Shown here in pieces: positions 37,113 to 46,599 of a stretch of 60,776 bases of DNA (the first letter of the stretch is position 1; every line of letters begins with the position of its first letter). Origin of the DNA: JBBRBB01 sp038206235. Lineage in GTDB: Bacteria; Bacteroidota; Bacteroidia; Chitinophagales; Chitinophagaceae. Below the pieces are notes generated by a model that made no database searches, had not been told where the DNA came from, and saw nothing but the letters and a program-made list of their open reading frames with translations. The stretch lies in contig JBBRBB010000025.1 in assembly GCA_038206235.1 (NCBI GenBank), forward strand, positions 1 through 60,776. The letters run 5' to 3'. The translations under genes were made by a program, and so were the position numbers.

Positions 37113-38498
37113 ATGTCAAAAATTAAGACCGCTTTTTTTTGCAGCAATTGCGGATATGAAAGTGCAAAGTGGTTAGGAAGATGTCCATCATGCAATCAAT
37201 GGAACACTTTTATTGAAGAAGTAATTGAAAAAAGCAACCCCGATAAAAATACATGGCAATCTTATTCCGGAGAAAAGAAAACAAGCAGAGCAAAGGCACT
37301 CTCTGAAATTGAAACAACAGAAGAAAAAAGAATAATTACAACTGATGCAGAATTAAACAGAGTGCTGGGCGGGGGCATTGTAAAGGGAAGCATTATTTTA
37401 ATTGCAGGCGAGCCGGGTATTGGAAAAAGTACCCTGCTCTTGCAGGATGCTATGAACCTTACAGACCATGTTACCCTGTATGTAAGCGGCGAAGAGAGCG
37501 AACAACAAATAAACCTGCGTGCTCAAAGATTAAAAAACAAGTCGTCTTCTTCGGCAAAAAATAATTTCTTTCTTCTCACAGAAACAAACGTTCAAATTAT
37601 TTTTCAGGAGATAAAAAAATTAAAGCCGGGTGTGGTAATAATAGATTCCATTCAAACATTACAGTCAACAGAAATAGATGCATCTGCAGGCAGCATTCCT
37701 CAAATAAGAGAATGTGCAGCAGAACTGCAGCGGTTTGCTAAAGAAACAAATACACCGGTATTTTTAATAGGTCATATTACAAAAGATGGAACCATTGCAG
37801 GTCCCAAATTATTAGAGCACATGGTTGATACTGTATTGCAATTTGAAGGAGACAGGCATTATGCTTATCGTATTTTACGAACCCTAAAAAACAGGTTTGG
37901 CAGCACATCAGAATTAGGAATTTATGAAATGGAAAGTGATGGTATGCGTGCTGTTTCTAATCCTTCAGAAATACTCATTCATCAAAAAGATGAACAGCTA
38001 AGCGGAAGCGCCATTGCCGCAAGTATGGAAGGATTAAGACCTTTATTAATTGAAATACAGGCCTTGGTAACTCAAAGTGTTTATGGCACACCTCAAAGAA
38101 CAGTAACAGGTATTGACTTGCGAAGACTGCAACTATTGCTTGCCGTTCTGGAAAAAAGAGGCGGTTTTCATTTTGGTGTAAAAGACGTATTTGTAAATAT
38201 TGCCGGTGGTATAAAAGTAGAAGACCCGTCTATTGACCTCGCAGTAATTTGTGCCTTACTTTCCTCTTATGACGATGCACCTTTGCCCAGCAACCTTTGC
38301 TTGGCAGGTGAGGTTGGCCTAAACGGGGAAATAAGAGCTGTTAACCGTATTGAGCAAAGAATTGCGGAAGCTGAAAAGCTTGGGTTTGAAAAAATTATTG
38401 TTTCACGGTTTAATAAAAAAGGATTTAATACGAGCCAGTATAAAATAGAGGTGGTTGCCCTTGGCAGAATTGATGAAGTCTATCGTTTTTTATTTTAG
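37113..38498 (+). CDS. radA: DNA repair protein RadA
   Basis: A RecA-like ATPase of 461 residues that promotes branch migration in recombination. It has an N-terminal zinc finger C10-x2-C13...C24-x2-C27 (FCSNCGYESAKWLGRCPSC), Walker A GEPGIGKST near 99-107, Walker B GVVIIDSIQT, the RadA-specific KNRFG motif in LKNRFGSTSELG, and a C-terminal Lon-like domain (GFHFGVKDVFVNIAGGIKV, ends EVYRFLF). It is followed by the comF gene after 26 bp, so the two may be co-transcribed. Confidence 0.96.
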   Translation: MSKIKTAFFCSNCGYESAKWLGRCPSCNQWNTFIEEVIEKSNPDKNTWQSYSGEKKTSRAKALSEIETTEEKRIITTDAELNRVLGGGIVKGSIILIAGEPGIGKSTLLLQDAMNLTDHVTLYVSGEESEQQINLRAQRLKNKSSSSAKNNFFLLTETNVQIIFQEIKKLKPGVVIIDSIQTLQSTEIDASAGSIPQIRECAAELQRFAKETNTPVFLIGHITKDGTIAGPKLLEHMVDTVLQFEGDRHYAYRILRTLKNRFGSTSELGIYEMESDGMRAVSNPSEILIHQKDEQLSGSAIAASMEGLRPLLIEIQALVTQSVYGTPQRTVTGIDLRRLQLLLAVLEKRGGFHFGVKDVFVNIAGGIKVEDPSIDLAVICALLSSYDDAPLPSNLCLAGEVGLNGEIRAVNRIEQRIAEAEKLGFEKIIVSRFNKKGFNTSQYKIEVVALGRIDEVYRFLF

Positions 38499-38524
38499 CA
38501 TTTAAAATTTCCTTTCGCTTTTAT

Positions 38525-39229
38525 ATGACAGCAAAAACAATCATATCATATCTCGATGATTTTGCTCATCTTTTCTTTCCTCATAATTGCGCAGGATGCG
38601 GAACAAATATTCTTGAAAACAAAGCTGTGCTCTGCGCTGCATGTTTAGAACAGCTTCCGGAAACCGGTTTTATTCCTTCACAAGGCAATCACATGGAGAA
38701 AATATTTTATGGCCGAATGCAGGTAGAACATGCGGCAAGCGCTTTTTATTTTACTAAAGATTCTTTAATGCACCACCTCATGATTGAATTGAAATATCAC
38801 GGCAATAAAGAAATTGGATTTTTTTGCGGCAAATTATTGGGATTAAAACTTGCTGCTGCTGCGCGCTATAAAAATATTGAAATTATAGTTCCATTGCCTC
38901 TAAACGAAAAGAAAGAAAAGCGAAGAGGCTATAACCAGGCAACTTTGATTACAAAAGGTATTGCTGAGGTTTGGAATAAACCAATAGCAGAATATGCCAT
39001 GGGCAGAAGCATCTTTACGCAAACCCAAACACACAAAGACCGTGTTGGCCGCTGGCAAAACATGGAAGGTGTATTTACTGTTGATGACCAGGACTTGCTT
39101 CGCAATAAACACGTTTTACTAATTGATGATGTAATAACTACAGGTGCTACCTTAGAAGCCTGTGGAATGGAGCTGCTAAAGGTTGAAGGCACAAAGCTTA
39201 GCATAGCAACAGTTGCCTATACGCTTTAA
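38525..39229 (+). CDS. ComF family phosphoribosyltransferase-like protein
   Basis: A 234-residue protein. Its N-terminal zinc-finger-like part has cysteines (HNCAGCGTNI, LCAACLEQLP). The C-terminal PRTase domain includes VPLPLNEKKEKRRGYNQA and the PRPP-binding motif VLLIDDVITTGATL near 194-207. ComF homologues support DNA uptake in competent bacteria; the role in non-competent species is unclear. It follows radA closely, a common pairing. Confidence 0.9.
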   Translation: MTAKTIISYLDDFAHLFFPHNCAGCGTNILENKAVLCAACLEQLPETGFIPSQGNHMEKIFYGRMQVEHAASAFYFTKDSLMHHLMIELKYHGNKEIGFFCGKLLGLKLAAAARYKNIEIIVPLPLNEKKEKRRGYNQATLITKGIAEVWNKPIAEYAMGRSIFTQTQTHKDRVGRWQNMEGVFTVDDQDLLRNKHVLLIDDVITTGATLEACGMELLKVEGTKLSIATVAYTL

Positions 39230-39236
39230 ATCAATT

Positions 39237-39265
39237 TTGATAACAGAAAAAATGACCTAAGTTTG
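39237..39265 (+). promoter_or_regulatory. Candidate promoter: TTG -33 and TAAGTTTG -7
   Basis: TTG at 39237-39239 and TAAGTTTG at 39258-39265, spacing 18 bp, close to the phylum consensus. The ATG of the next gene is only 5 bp after the box, which would make a nearly leaderless transcript; a different start is possible. Confidence 0.5.
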
Positions 39266-39270
39266 AAGCA

Positions 39271-40677
39271 ATGAATCACAAATTACCTGCTATCCTGATT
39301 TTTATTTTTTTAACGGGCAACTTACTGGTTTTACATTCCTGCAAAAAAGATTCATTCATTACCTCGGCAGACGCTTTTTTGTTTACCTCAACGGATTCAC
39401 TTCATTTTGATACGGTGTTTACTACGATAGGCTCGGTTACTCAATCTTTCAAAATCTTTAATCCCAATAATCAAAAACTGAGAATTAATCGCCTTGAGCT
39501 TGCAGGCAGCGCTTCTTCTTTTTTTAACCTGAATGCAGTTGGTTCCCCCGGAACATCCTTTTCAAATATTGATATAAATGCCAACGACAGCATTTATGTT
39601 TTTGTTTCAGTAACCATCAATCCCAATTCAAATACACTTCCTTTTCTTATACAGGATAGTATTTTAATAGAGTATAACAGCAACCAAAAATATATTCAGT
39701 TAAATGCTTACGGGCAAAATGCCAATTTTTTGAACAATGCCATAATATCCAGCGATACTCTATGGAATAATGAACTGCCATTTGTTATTACAGGTTCTCT
39801 CACAATCAATGCCGGGAAAATTCTTAGAATTAATAAAGGGACACATATTTATTGTCATGCAGATGCTCCTATTTTAGTGAATGGTACAGTAAAAGTAAAC
39901 GGAGAAAAATACGATAGCACAAAAGTTATTTTCACAGGAGACAGGTTAGATGAGCCTTATAAAAATTTCCCGGGAAGTTGGCCGGGCATCTTTTTTTTTG
40001 AAACAAGCATCAATAATGAATTACACTTTGCCGATATAGAAAATGCAACCCAGGGTTTTATTCTTCAGGCGCCCTCGATAAACAGCAATCCTAAACTTAG
40101 TTTATACGAATGCATTATCAACAACATGTATGATGCTGCAATTTTTTCTGTTAACAGCAGCGTGTATGCTCAAAATTGTTTAATTAGTAATTGTGGCGGC
40201 AGCAATATTAATTTAATGGGCGGCAGGTATAATTTTTTACATTGTACTGTAGCAAGCTATTCTAACAATTTCCTTAATCATACAAGTCCGGTTCTATCAA
40301 TTACTGACCAGTCAATTGATAATATGATATTTTCTGTGAACGCAAACTTTACCAATTGTATTTTGTATGGAGAAAGCGGATTGTTTACTGATGAAATAAG
40401 CCTCGCAAAATATGGCTCAGATTTCAATGTAAATTTCAAAAATATTTTTTATAAAGGAAGTGAAAGCCCGCTTGCAACTTATACAAATAGCATTCAAAAC
40501 CAAGACCCGCAATTTTTAAATATTGATATAGAGCACAATATTTTTGATTTTCATCTTCAATCTGCATCACCCTGTATTAATGCAGGTGCAGAAACGGGAA
40601 TAATTACAGACCTTGATGGAAATTCACGAAACTTTTTATTAAATGCTCCTGATATTGGTTGCTATGAATTTCAATAA
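39271..40677 (+). CDS. Lipoprotein with Ig-like and beta-helix-like regions, function unknown
   Basis: A 468-residue lipoprotein: the signal segment ends at HSC-KKD (Cys about 28). Residues about 45-150 form an Ig-like repeat with strands TIGSVTQSFKIFNPNNQKLRI and NSNTLPFLIQDSILIEY. The rest (about 160-465) has repeated short turns, with ITGSLTINAGKILRI and many Asn/Ser-rich rungs, consistent with a right-handed beta-helix. The end (SASPCINAGAETGIITDLDGN) is common in surface beta-helix proteins. No catalytic residue was recognised. Confidence 0.75.
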   Translation: MNHKLPAILIFIFLTGNLLVLHSCKKDSFITSADAFLFTSTDSLHFDTVFTTIGSVTQSFKIFNPNNQKLRINRLELAGSASSFFNLNAVGSPGTSFSNIDINANDSIYVFVSVTINPNSNTLPFLIQDSILIEYNSNQKYIQLNAYGQNANFLNNAIISSDTLWNNELPFVITGSLTINAGKILRINKGTHIYCHADAPILVNGTVKVNGEKYDSTKVIFTGDRLDEPYKNFPGSWPGIFFFETSINNELHFADIENATQGFILQAPSINSNPKLSLYECIINNMYDAAIFSVNSSVYAQNCLISNCGGSNINLMGGRYNFLHCTVASYSNNFLNHTSPVLSITDQSIDNMIFSVNANFTNCILYGESGLFTDEISLAKYGSDFNVNFKNIFYKGSESPLATYTNSIQNQDPQFLNIDIEHNIFDFHLQSASPCINAGAETGIITDLDGNSRNFLLNAPDIGCYEFQ

Positions 40678-40738
40678 CTGTAATTTTGAAAAATAAATCT
40701 TACAATAAATTATTTCTTTTAATTAAAATCTTACTACA

Positions 40739-41281
40739 ATGAAATACCTTATATCAATCGCAACAATTTTTTTTATGAGCACATCATTTACAGCAACGCC
40801 TTCTGTTTCAAAAAGCGTTTATGATTTTAAAATAAAATCGCTGGACGGCGGTACGATTGATTTTTCTCAATTCAAGGGCAAAAAAATTCTCATTGTAAAT
40901 ACAGCTTCTATGTGCGGCTATACACCGCAATACGAGGGTTTGGAAAAATTATACAAACAATATAAAGACGCGCTTGTTATTGTAGGTTTTCCATCTGATA
41001 ATTTTGGAGGGCAGGAATATAAGAACGATAGTGAGATAAAATCTTTTTGCCAGAAAAATTATGGCGTTACCTTTCCGCTTACAACCCGTGTAGATGTAAA
41101 AGGAGAAAGTATCACGCCCGTTTTTAAATACCTGTGCAATAAATCTGAAAATGGAGTGCTCGATGCAACCATCACATGGAACTTTAATAAATTTCTTATT
41201 GATGAAAATGGAAAGCTAATAGCACATTTCGATAGTAAGGTAACTCCTGAAAGCGAAGAGTTATTAAAGCTGATTAAATAA
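40739..41281 (+). CDS. Glutathione peroxidase family protein (exported, Cys type)
   Basis: A 180-residue thiol peroxidase. A signal-like N-terminus (about 1-20) suggests a periplasmic form. The active-site motif is NTASMCGYTPQY with Cys at 59 in place of selenocysteine; GFPSDNFGGQE and ITWNFNKFLID supply the conserved Gln and Trp/Asn. It reduces hydroperoxides, in most bacterial members with thioredoxin rather than glutathione. Single gene. Confidence 0.92.
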   Translation: MKYLISIATIFFMSTSFTATPSVSKSVYDFKIKSLDGGTIDFSQFKGKKILIVNTASMCGYTPQYEGLEKLYKQYKDALVIVGFPSDNFGGQEYKNDSEIKSFCQKNYGVTFPLTTRVDVKGESITPVFKYLCNKSENGVLDATITWNFNKFLIDENGKLIAHFDSKVTPESEELLKLIK

Positions 41282-41294
41282 TTTGCTTTTTAGT

Positions 41295-42053
41295 TTACTT
41301 CTTAGCAACATGCTTATTCAAAACATCGTTGGGAAAATCAATTTTCAGATTTAATTCTAAAACCCTGAGCTTCTGTATTTCATTCGTAATATTTCTTCCC
41401 GGTAAAACATTGGTTAACCCTACATTATAAAATAAGCTTAATTCCGCAGTTCTTTTTAAGTCTATTCCCGTGCCCAATTGCAAGCTCCAGTTAGTAGTGG
41501 CATAATCAAAAATGAAGGTCTTTTTATTTCTATCGCCAAAATTTAACCCTGTTTCCGATAACAATCTTTTTTGCAATCCGGTAGGCAGGTTTGGGTCAAT
41601 GTTTAGATTATTGTAATAAAGTTGAAGAGTTTGAAGTTTTCCGCCTAAACCAACCAGGGTATTAATGCCCCCATATACTTTAAACGTGTATTTAGTATTT
41701 TTAAGAGGAAATCTAAATCCTATTCCAAAAGGCACATCTAAGAACAGGGGCTTTAAATTGTAGCTTAAAACCGTATCGGATGTGTATATGGTATCCCTGC
41801 TGTAACCGAAATTCTTTAAACCTACATTTATGTATAAAAAGTAATTAAAGAGAAGCGGCTGATATTCAGTAGCAATACCGGCCTGCCACCCAATGCCATC
41901 AGAATATTTATAATTTTTAAAATCTGTTCTCACTACTTTAATGTGGGTGTCGTTAACGCCTCCATATATTTTATAAGTAAACTGGTTTTTTGTTTCCTGT
42001 GCGCATAAAGAATTAGCAACAAAAAAAACTATCACAAAAAGAATGTACCTCAT
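41295..42053 (-). CDS. Outer-membrane beta-barrel protein
   Basis: A 252-residue protein with a cleavable signal peptide (ends SLCAQ, about 19) and alternating amphipathic strands with frequent aromatic residues (YKIYGGVN, YFLYINVGLKNFGYS, YTFKVYGGINTLVGLGG, AELSLFYNVGLTNVLPG). This fits a small OMP_b-brl_2-type porin-like barrel of the kind common in the phylum (PorT-like). The specific role is unknown. The gene converges on the peroxidase, with a 13-bp gap between the two stops. Confidence 0.8.
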   Translation of the reverse strand: MRYILFVIVFFVANSLCAQETKNQFTYKIYGGVNDTHIKVVRTDFKNYKYSDGIGWQAGIATEYQPLLFNYFLYINVGLKNFGYSRDTIYTSDTVLSYNLKPLFLDVPFGIGFRFPLKNTKYTFKVYGGINTLVGLGGKLQTLQLYYNNLNIDPNLPTGLQKRLLSETGLNFGDRNKKTFIFDYATTNWSLQLGTGIDLKRTAELSLFYNVGLTNVLPGRNITNEIQKLRVLELNLKIDFPNDVLNKHVAKK

Positions 42054-42176
42054 TGTCTTTTTTTTGCAAATAAAGGTAATTGTAAGTTAACTTACGCTGC
42101 TTACGCTTAAAAATTTTATTCGATCACCGTTTGTAAAACCATTTTTTTAGCAGTTATTTAAGTCTTTATAAGTTTA

Positions 42177-43406
42177 ATGCAATTTAAAAACATCATCGGT
42201 CAATATTCAATAAAGCAAAAGCTGTTTCAAATGGAGCAGCAAAACCGTCTAAGTCATGCATTGCTTTTTTTAGGAAAAGAAGGCTACGGGGCATTGCCTC
42301 TTGCGCTGGCTTTTGCCCAATATATTAGCCTGATGCCAGCTAAAAATTCCACAGGCTCAATTTCCAAAACATCTTCTTTATTTGAAACCGAAGAAATTTC
42401 ACTCTCTTCTAAATCATTGCCCGAAAGTATTGATGACATTGATGAGTGGATGCAGCATCAGCCTGCTTTTATAAGAGCTTCCAATTATATGCATCCTGAT
42501 ATTCATTTTTCTTATCCGGTAATACCCAAAAAACCAGGAGATAAGCCAACAAGCATAGATTATATAAATGAGTGGCGTGAATTCATAGTTCAAAATCCTT
42601 ATGGCAATACTTTCGACTGGCTGCAATTTATTGGCGCCGAAAATAAACAGGGAAACATTACGGCTGAAGAGTGCAACGATATCATTCGAAAGTTTAGTCT
42701 TAAAAGCTTCGAGAGTGAATATAAAATACTCATTATGTGGATGCCGGAATATTTAGGCAAAGAGGGAAATAAATTATTAAAGCTGATTGAAGAGCCCCAC
42801 GGCAATACTCTTTTCATTCTGGTCGCAGAAAACGACGAACAAATTTTACCAACTATACTTAGCCGTTGCCAGGCGATAAAAATTCCACCTTTAAGAACCA
42901 GTGAAATTGAAGAGGCGCTAATTACCCGTGCTAATGCTTCTCCTGAAATAGCCCGCCAAACCGCAAGCATTGCAGAGGGCAATTATCGTGAAGCATTACA
43001 ATTGCTGCAGCACGCTTCGGAAGACTGGCAGGCACTACTGCGCCAGTGGCTAAATGCTATTTTAAAAGGCGGAGCTATAAATCAATTAAAATGGATTGAA
43101 GAAATGAGCAGGCAGGGCAGGGAAAAACAAAAGCAATTTTTAAAATACTTTACACACCTGCTCCAGCAAAGCCTGCATATACGCATAGTGAGTTCGCACA
43201 CGTTAGCCTTGCCCGAAAATGAAAAAGACTTTGCACTGCGGCTAAATAAAATCGCTTCGGTGAGCCAGCAATATGCCATCATCGAAGAATTAAACAAAGC
43301 TGCTTTTTACATAGAGCGTAATGCCAATGCAAAAATGCTCCTTCATGCCTTGACCATTAAACTTTACCATATTATTCAGGATAAAACTGTATTTTTGACT
43401 GCATAG
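42177..43406 (+). CDS. holB: DNA polymerase III delta' subunit-like protein
   Basis: A 409-residue clamp-loader AAA+ protein. It opens with IIGQYSIKQKLFQMEQQNRLSHALLFLG. The P-loop position reads GKEGYGALP, lacking the usual GKS/GKT, as is common in delta'. ILVAENDEQILPTILSRCQAIKIPP is the hallmark SRC-containing sensor region, near residues 220-240. It has a longer N-terminal half than E. coli HolB, including an insertion near residues 58-115 (SISKTSSLFETEEIS, HFSYPVIPKK). It loads the sliding clamp with gamma/tau and delta. Confidence 0.87.
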   Translation: MQFKNIIGQYSIKQKLFQMEQQNRLSHALLFLGKEGYGALPLALAFAQYISLMPAKNSTGSISKTSSLFETEEISLSSKSLPESIDDIDEWMQHQPAFIRASNYMHPDIHFSYPVIPKKPGDKPTSIDYINEWREFIVQNPYGNTFDWLQFIGAENKQGNITAEECNDIIRKFSLKSFESEYKILIMWMPEYLGKEGNKLLKLIEEPHGNTLFILVAENDEQILPTILSRCQAIKIPPLRTSEIEEALITRANASPEIARQTASIAEGNYREALQLLQHASEDWQALLRQWLNAILKGGAINQLKWIEEMSRQGREKQKQFLKYFTHLLQQSLHIRIVSSHTLALPENEKDFALRLNKIASVSQQYAIIEELNKAAFYIERNANAKMLLHALTIKLYHIIQDKTVFLTA

Positions 43407-43446
43407 CGAATTATGAATAAACATTTTAATAATTCGTTTTCAATAT

Positions 43447-43693
43447 ATTTTGGGAGAGAATTTTTTGTGAACCGGGCTTAGGTGCATAATGCAACTTTAG
43501 TTATGTGGTTCCGCCAAAAGCGGGAAGCTAAATAACTTTATCAACATATTAGTTTTAAAAAACGTTGTAATTTTTTAACATCATGCTGCGCAATGTTTAT
43601 AGCATTAGTGGCTGAAACGACTTCTTTAAATAGTAACGCAACGAAAACTTGATAGCACCAGCATAGTCTGCCAAAAAAAATCTCTCCCAAAAT
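43447..43693. mobile_element. Possible MITE-like or structured element with 13-bp terminal inverted repeats
   Basis: ATTTTGGGAGAGA at 43447-43459 and its exact reverse complement TCTCTCCCAAAAT at 43681-43693, extended inward by T/A runs. The 247 bp between holds no gene but several small hairpins, for example TTCCGCCAAAAGCGGGAA near 43501-43518. It could equally be a structured RNA closed by a long stem. Confidence 0.4.
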
Positions 43694-43740
43694 CGCAAAT
43701 CATACATCGTACAACTAACATCGTACATAAAACTGATGTG
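43694..43740 (+). repeat. Tandem tract of CATCGTACA-like units before ricT
   Basis: Contains AATCATACATCGTACAACTAACATCGTACAT immediately before the ricT start region (described in pieces: CATACATCGTACAAC, then AACATCGTACATAA). Related units recur at 46600-46658 before the TlpA-like gene. Confidence 0.55.
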
Positions 43741-43743
43741 ATT

Positions 43744-44970
43744 ATGGGCTGTGGTTCTTGTGGTTCGGCAAATGGTACAGGCAAACCTAATGGCTGTAAA
43801 AGCAATGGCGGCTGCAGCACCGGCGGCTGCAACCGGTTAAATGTGCACGACTGGCTTATGAATCTTCCTATTAGTGATGCGGAAAGTATTTGTAAAGTGA
43901 TTGAAGTTAGTTTTAACAACGGCAGCAGAAAAGACTTTTATCGCAACGCTACACTTCAATACTTTGAAAAAGGCGAATATGTAACCCTTGAAGGAACCAA
44001 CGGTTTTGATGTTGCACAAGTAAGCCTTACAGGAGAACTTGTACGCCTTCAGCTTAAGAAAAAGGGCGTAAATGAATTTAGCCCCGATATGAAAAGAGTT
44101 CTTCGCAGAAGCACTGAAAAAGACATTCATAGTTATGAACAGCAAAAGGAACGGGAAAGGGAGGCTTTAATACGCAGCAGGGCAATAGCAAGGCAGTTGA
44201 ACCTGCAAATGAAATTATCAGAAATTGAAATACAGGCAGATGGTAAAAAAGCCACCTTCTTTTATACGGCTGATGACAGGGTTGATTTTCGTGAATTGAT
44301 TAAAATTTTCGCTTCCGAGTTTAAAGTGAAAATAGAAATGAGGCAGATAGGTATAAGGCAGGAGGCGGGGAAGGTAGGTGGCATAGGCAGTTGCGGAAGA
44401 GAATTGTGCTGCGCTACCTGGCTCACCGATTTTAAAAGCGTTACTACTACTGCAGCACGTTATCAGAATCTTTCCATTAATCAAACCAAGCTAAGCGGCC
44501 AGTGCGGCAGATTAAAGTGCTGTCTTAATTATGAATTAGACACTTACCTTGATGCACTGCAACATTTCCCCGACAATGCCGATACACTGGAAATGGCAAA
44601 AGGAAAAGCTTTTTTAATTAAGAAGGATATTTTCAAAAATCTTATGTGGTTTGTGTTGCAGGATGGCAATAAACATTATCCCCTAACCATTAAGCGGGTA
44701 AAAGAAATTCAGCAAATGAACAGCCGCGGAGAAAAGCCGGATGAGCTTGAGCCTGTACAAATAGTGAGCAATAAAATAACAGAGGCTGAACCCATTTTTG
44801 TAGATGTGGTGGGGCAGATAACCCTTCAAAATCTTGAGAATACAAGCAAGCGCAGGAGAGAAAAAGCTTTTCAGCAAAACACTAACCGAACAGGCAGTCA
44901 AAAAAGGCCTCAACAGCAGCGACAGGAAAACCAAAAATTTCAGCAAAGACCGCCACGAGATAAAAGATAA
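43744..44970 (+). CDS. RicT/YaaT-like PSP1-domain protein with Cys-rich N-terminus
   Basis: A 408-residue cytosolic protein. The PSP1 core carries the RicT cysteines: GSCGRELCCATWL and GQCGRLKCCLNYE (about 212-260). In Firmicutes RicT belongs to an Fe-S complex that helps RNase Y processing; here the family assignment rests on the core only. The extra N-terminus MGCGSCGSANGTGKPNGCK holds a further cluster of five or more cysteines and Gly/Ser, not part of the Firmicutes proteins. The C-terminal ~60 residues are basic and Gln-rich (QKRPQQQRQENQK). I chose the ATG at 43744; a GTG at 43738 also exists. Confidence 0.85.
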   Translation: MGCGSCGSANGTGKPNGCKSNGGCSTGGCNRLNVHDWLMNLPISDAESICKVIEVSFNNGSRKDFYRNATLQYFEKGEYVTLEGTNGFDVAQVSLTGELVRLQLKKKGVNEFSPDMKRVLRRSTEKDIHSYEQQKEREREALIRSRAIARQLNLQMKLSEIEIQADGKKATFFYTADDRVDFRELIKIFASEFKVKIEMRQIGIRQEAGKVGGIGSCGRELCCATWLTDFKSVTTTAARYQNLSINQTKLSGQCGRLKCCLNYELDTYLDALQHFPDNADTLEMAKGKAFLIKKDIFKNLMWFVLQDGNKHYPLTIKRVKEIQQMNSRGEKPDELEPVQIVSNKITEAEPIFVDVVGQITLQNLENTSKRRREKAFQQNTNRTGSQKRPQQQRQENQKFQQRPPRDKR

Positions 44971-45036
44971 AAACTTTTGGAAAGTTTTGAACTTTCAAAA
45001 AGTTCATCCATACCCGTTATCATTTTTTAAGAAGTT

Positions 45037-46524
45037 ATGCAAAATGCAGGCGCATCGAACAAATACGAAGCAGTAATAGGTTTAGAAGTTCATGCACGGC
45101 TTTCTCTTAAGAGCAAATTATTTTGCGGAGATAGTGCAGATTATGGTGCAGAGCCAAACACACACATCAGTGCAATAACAATGGCGCATCCGGGCACATT
45201 GCCAAAAACAAATAAAAAGGCAATTGAATATGCAATTAAAATGGGGCTTGCCTGCAACTGTGAAATTGAACGTTTTAATTATTTTGCCCGTAAAAATTAC
45301 TTCTATCCTGATTTGCCAAAAGGTTATCAAATAACGCAACACATAGTACCAATTTGTAAAGGCGGATATGTTTTTATAAAAACAAAAGAGGGCGCAAGAA
45401 CTATTCAGCTTAATCGCATTCATTTAGAAGAAGACGCAGGCAAAAGCATACATGATGCTGATGATAATTTTACCTGCATTGATTTAAACCGTGCCGGAAC
45501 TGCATTGATAGAAATTGTAACCGAGCCTGCTCTTTTTTCTGCAGAAGAAGCCTATCAATATGTAACAGAATTAAGACGACTCGTAAAATGGATTGGCATT
45601 TGCGATGGCAATATGGAAGAGGGCAGCCTGCGCTGCGATGCAAATGTTTCAATAAGATTAAACGGTGAAATAAAATTGGGAACAAAGGTTGAAGTAAAAA
45701 ATCTTAACTCAATCCGAAATGTAAAAAGAGCCATTGAATTTGAAATTGAAAGAATGGTGAGTTTAATTGAAAGCGGAAAAAACATTCTTCAGCAAACAAG
45801 AAGCTTCGATGCTGCAACCGATACCACCTTTGCTTTGCGTGATAAAGAAGATGCGAATGATTACCGCTATTTCCCAGACCCAGATTTGCCGCCTTTTCAA
45901 ATTACGGATGAAATGCTTCAATCCATCCGGGCATCTTTACCGGCTTTGCCAAATGAATTGTTTAATAAATATTGTGAGCTTGGCTTAAGTGAATACGATG
46001 CCCATCAGCTTTGCTTAGAAAAAGAAACAACCGATTATTTTGAGCAGGTTATTCAGCACACAAAAAACTTTAAGGCTGCAGCTAACTGGCTTAATGGTCC
46101 GATAAGGCAATACTTAAATGAGCATAAAATATCTTTTATCGAATTAAATTTGCCGCCGCAAATAATTGCAGAGCTTATTCAATTAATAGAAGATGGTAAG
46201 GTTAACTTTTCTGTTGCGTCATCCAAGCTACTACATGCAGTTATAAATTTGGCAGTCGGCAGTTCTCAGTTGGCAGTGGGCAGTCAGCAATCGCTAACAG
46301 TTTTGGAGATAGCGCAGCAGATGAATCTTATTCAAACAACTAACAATGCTGAACTAGAAAATTGGGTTGATGGTGTTATTGAAAAAATTCCTGATAAGAT
46401 TGCTGAATATAAAAAAGGAAAGAAGGGTCTTATGGGTTTATTTGTTGGTGAAGTAAAAAAATTAAGCAAAGGCAAAGCCGACCCTAAAATAGTTACTGAA
46501 TTATTCGAAAAGAAATTAAAATAA
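45037..46524 (+). CDS. gatB: Asp/Glu-tRNA amidotransferase subunit B, with an in-frame repeat insertion
   Basis: Part of GatCAB, which amidates mischarged Glu-tRNA(Gln) or Asp-tRNA(Asn). GatB hallmarks are present: YEAVIGLEVHARL, FNYFARKNYFYPDLPKGYQ, IHLEEDAGKS, DLNRAGTALIEIV, and the YqeY-like tail. At residues about 406-425 (NLAVGSSQLAVGSQQSLTV) a stretch encoded by GGCAGT-type repeats replaces what is normally a short loop before LEIAQQMNLIQ. The frame is intact through it. 495 residues. ATG at 45037 follows ricT by 66 bp. Confidence 0.94.
   Translation: MQNAGASNKYEAVIGLEVHARLSLKSKLFCGDSADYGAEPNTHISAITMAHPGTLPKTNKKAIEYAIKMGLACNCEIERFNYFARKNYFYPDLPKGYQITQHIVPICKGGYVFIKTKEGARTIQLNRIHLEEDAGKSIHDADDNFTCIDLNRAGTALIEIVTEPALFSAEEAYQYVTELRRLVKWIGICDGNMEEGSLRCDANVSIRLNGEIKLGTKVEVKNLNSIRNVKRAIEFEIERMVSLIESGKNILQQTRSFDAATDTTFALRDKEDANDYRYFPDPDLPPFQITDEMLQSIRASLPALPNELFNKYCELGLSEYDAHQLCLEKETTDYFEQVIQHTKNFKAAANWLNGPIRQYLNEHKISFIELNLPPQIIAELIQLIEDGKVNFSVASSKLLHAVINLAVGSSQLAVGSQQSLTVLEIAQQMNLIQTTNNAELENWVDGVIEKIPDKIAEYKKGKKGLMGLFVGEVKKLSKGKADPKIVTELFEKKLK
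46250..46306 (+). repeat. GGCAGT-type tandem tract read in frame within gatB
   Basis: Units GGCAGTCGGCAGTTCTCAG, TTGGCAGTGGGCAGTCAGC, roughly 7-9 bp each. It translates as AVGSSQLAVGSQQSLTV. The length preserves the frame. Confidence 0.75.
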
Positions 46525-46599
46525 AAAAGTTTAATCTGAAATTGAATCTGAATTTAAAAAAATTGTTACACATTAAATTATCTGTTTCATATTATACCT

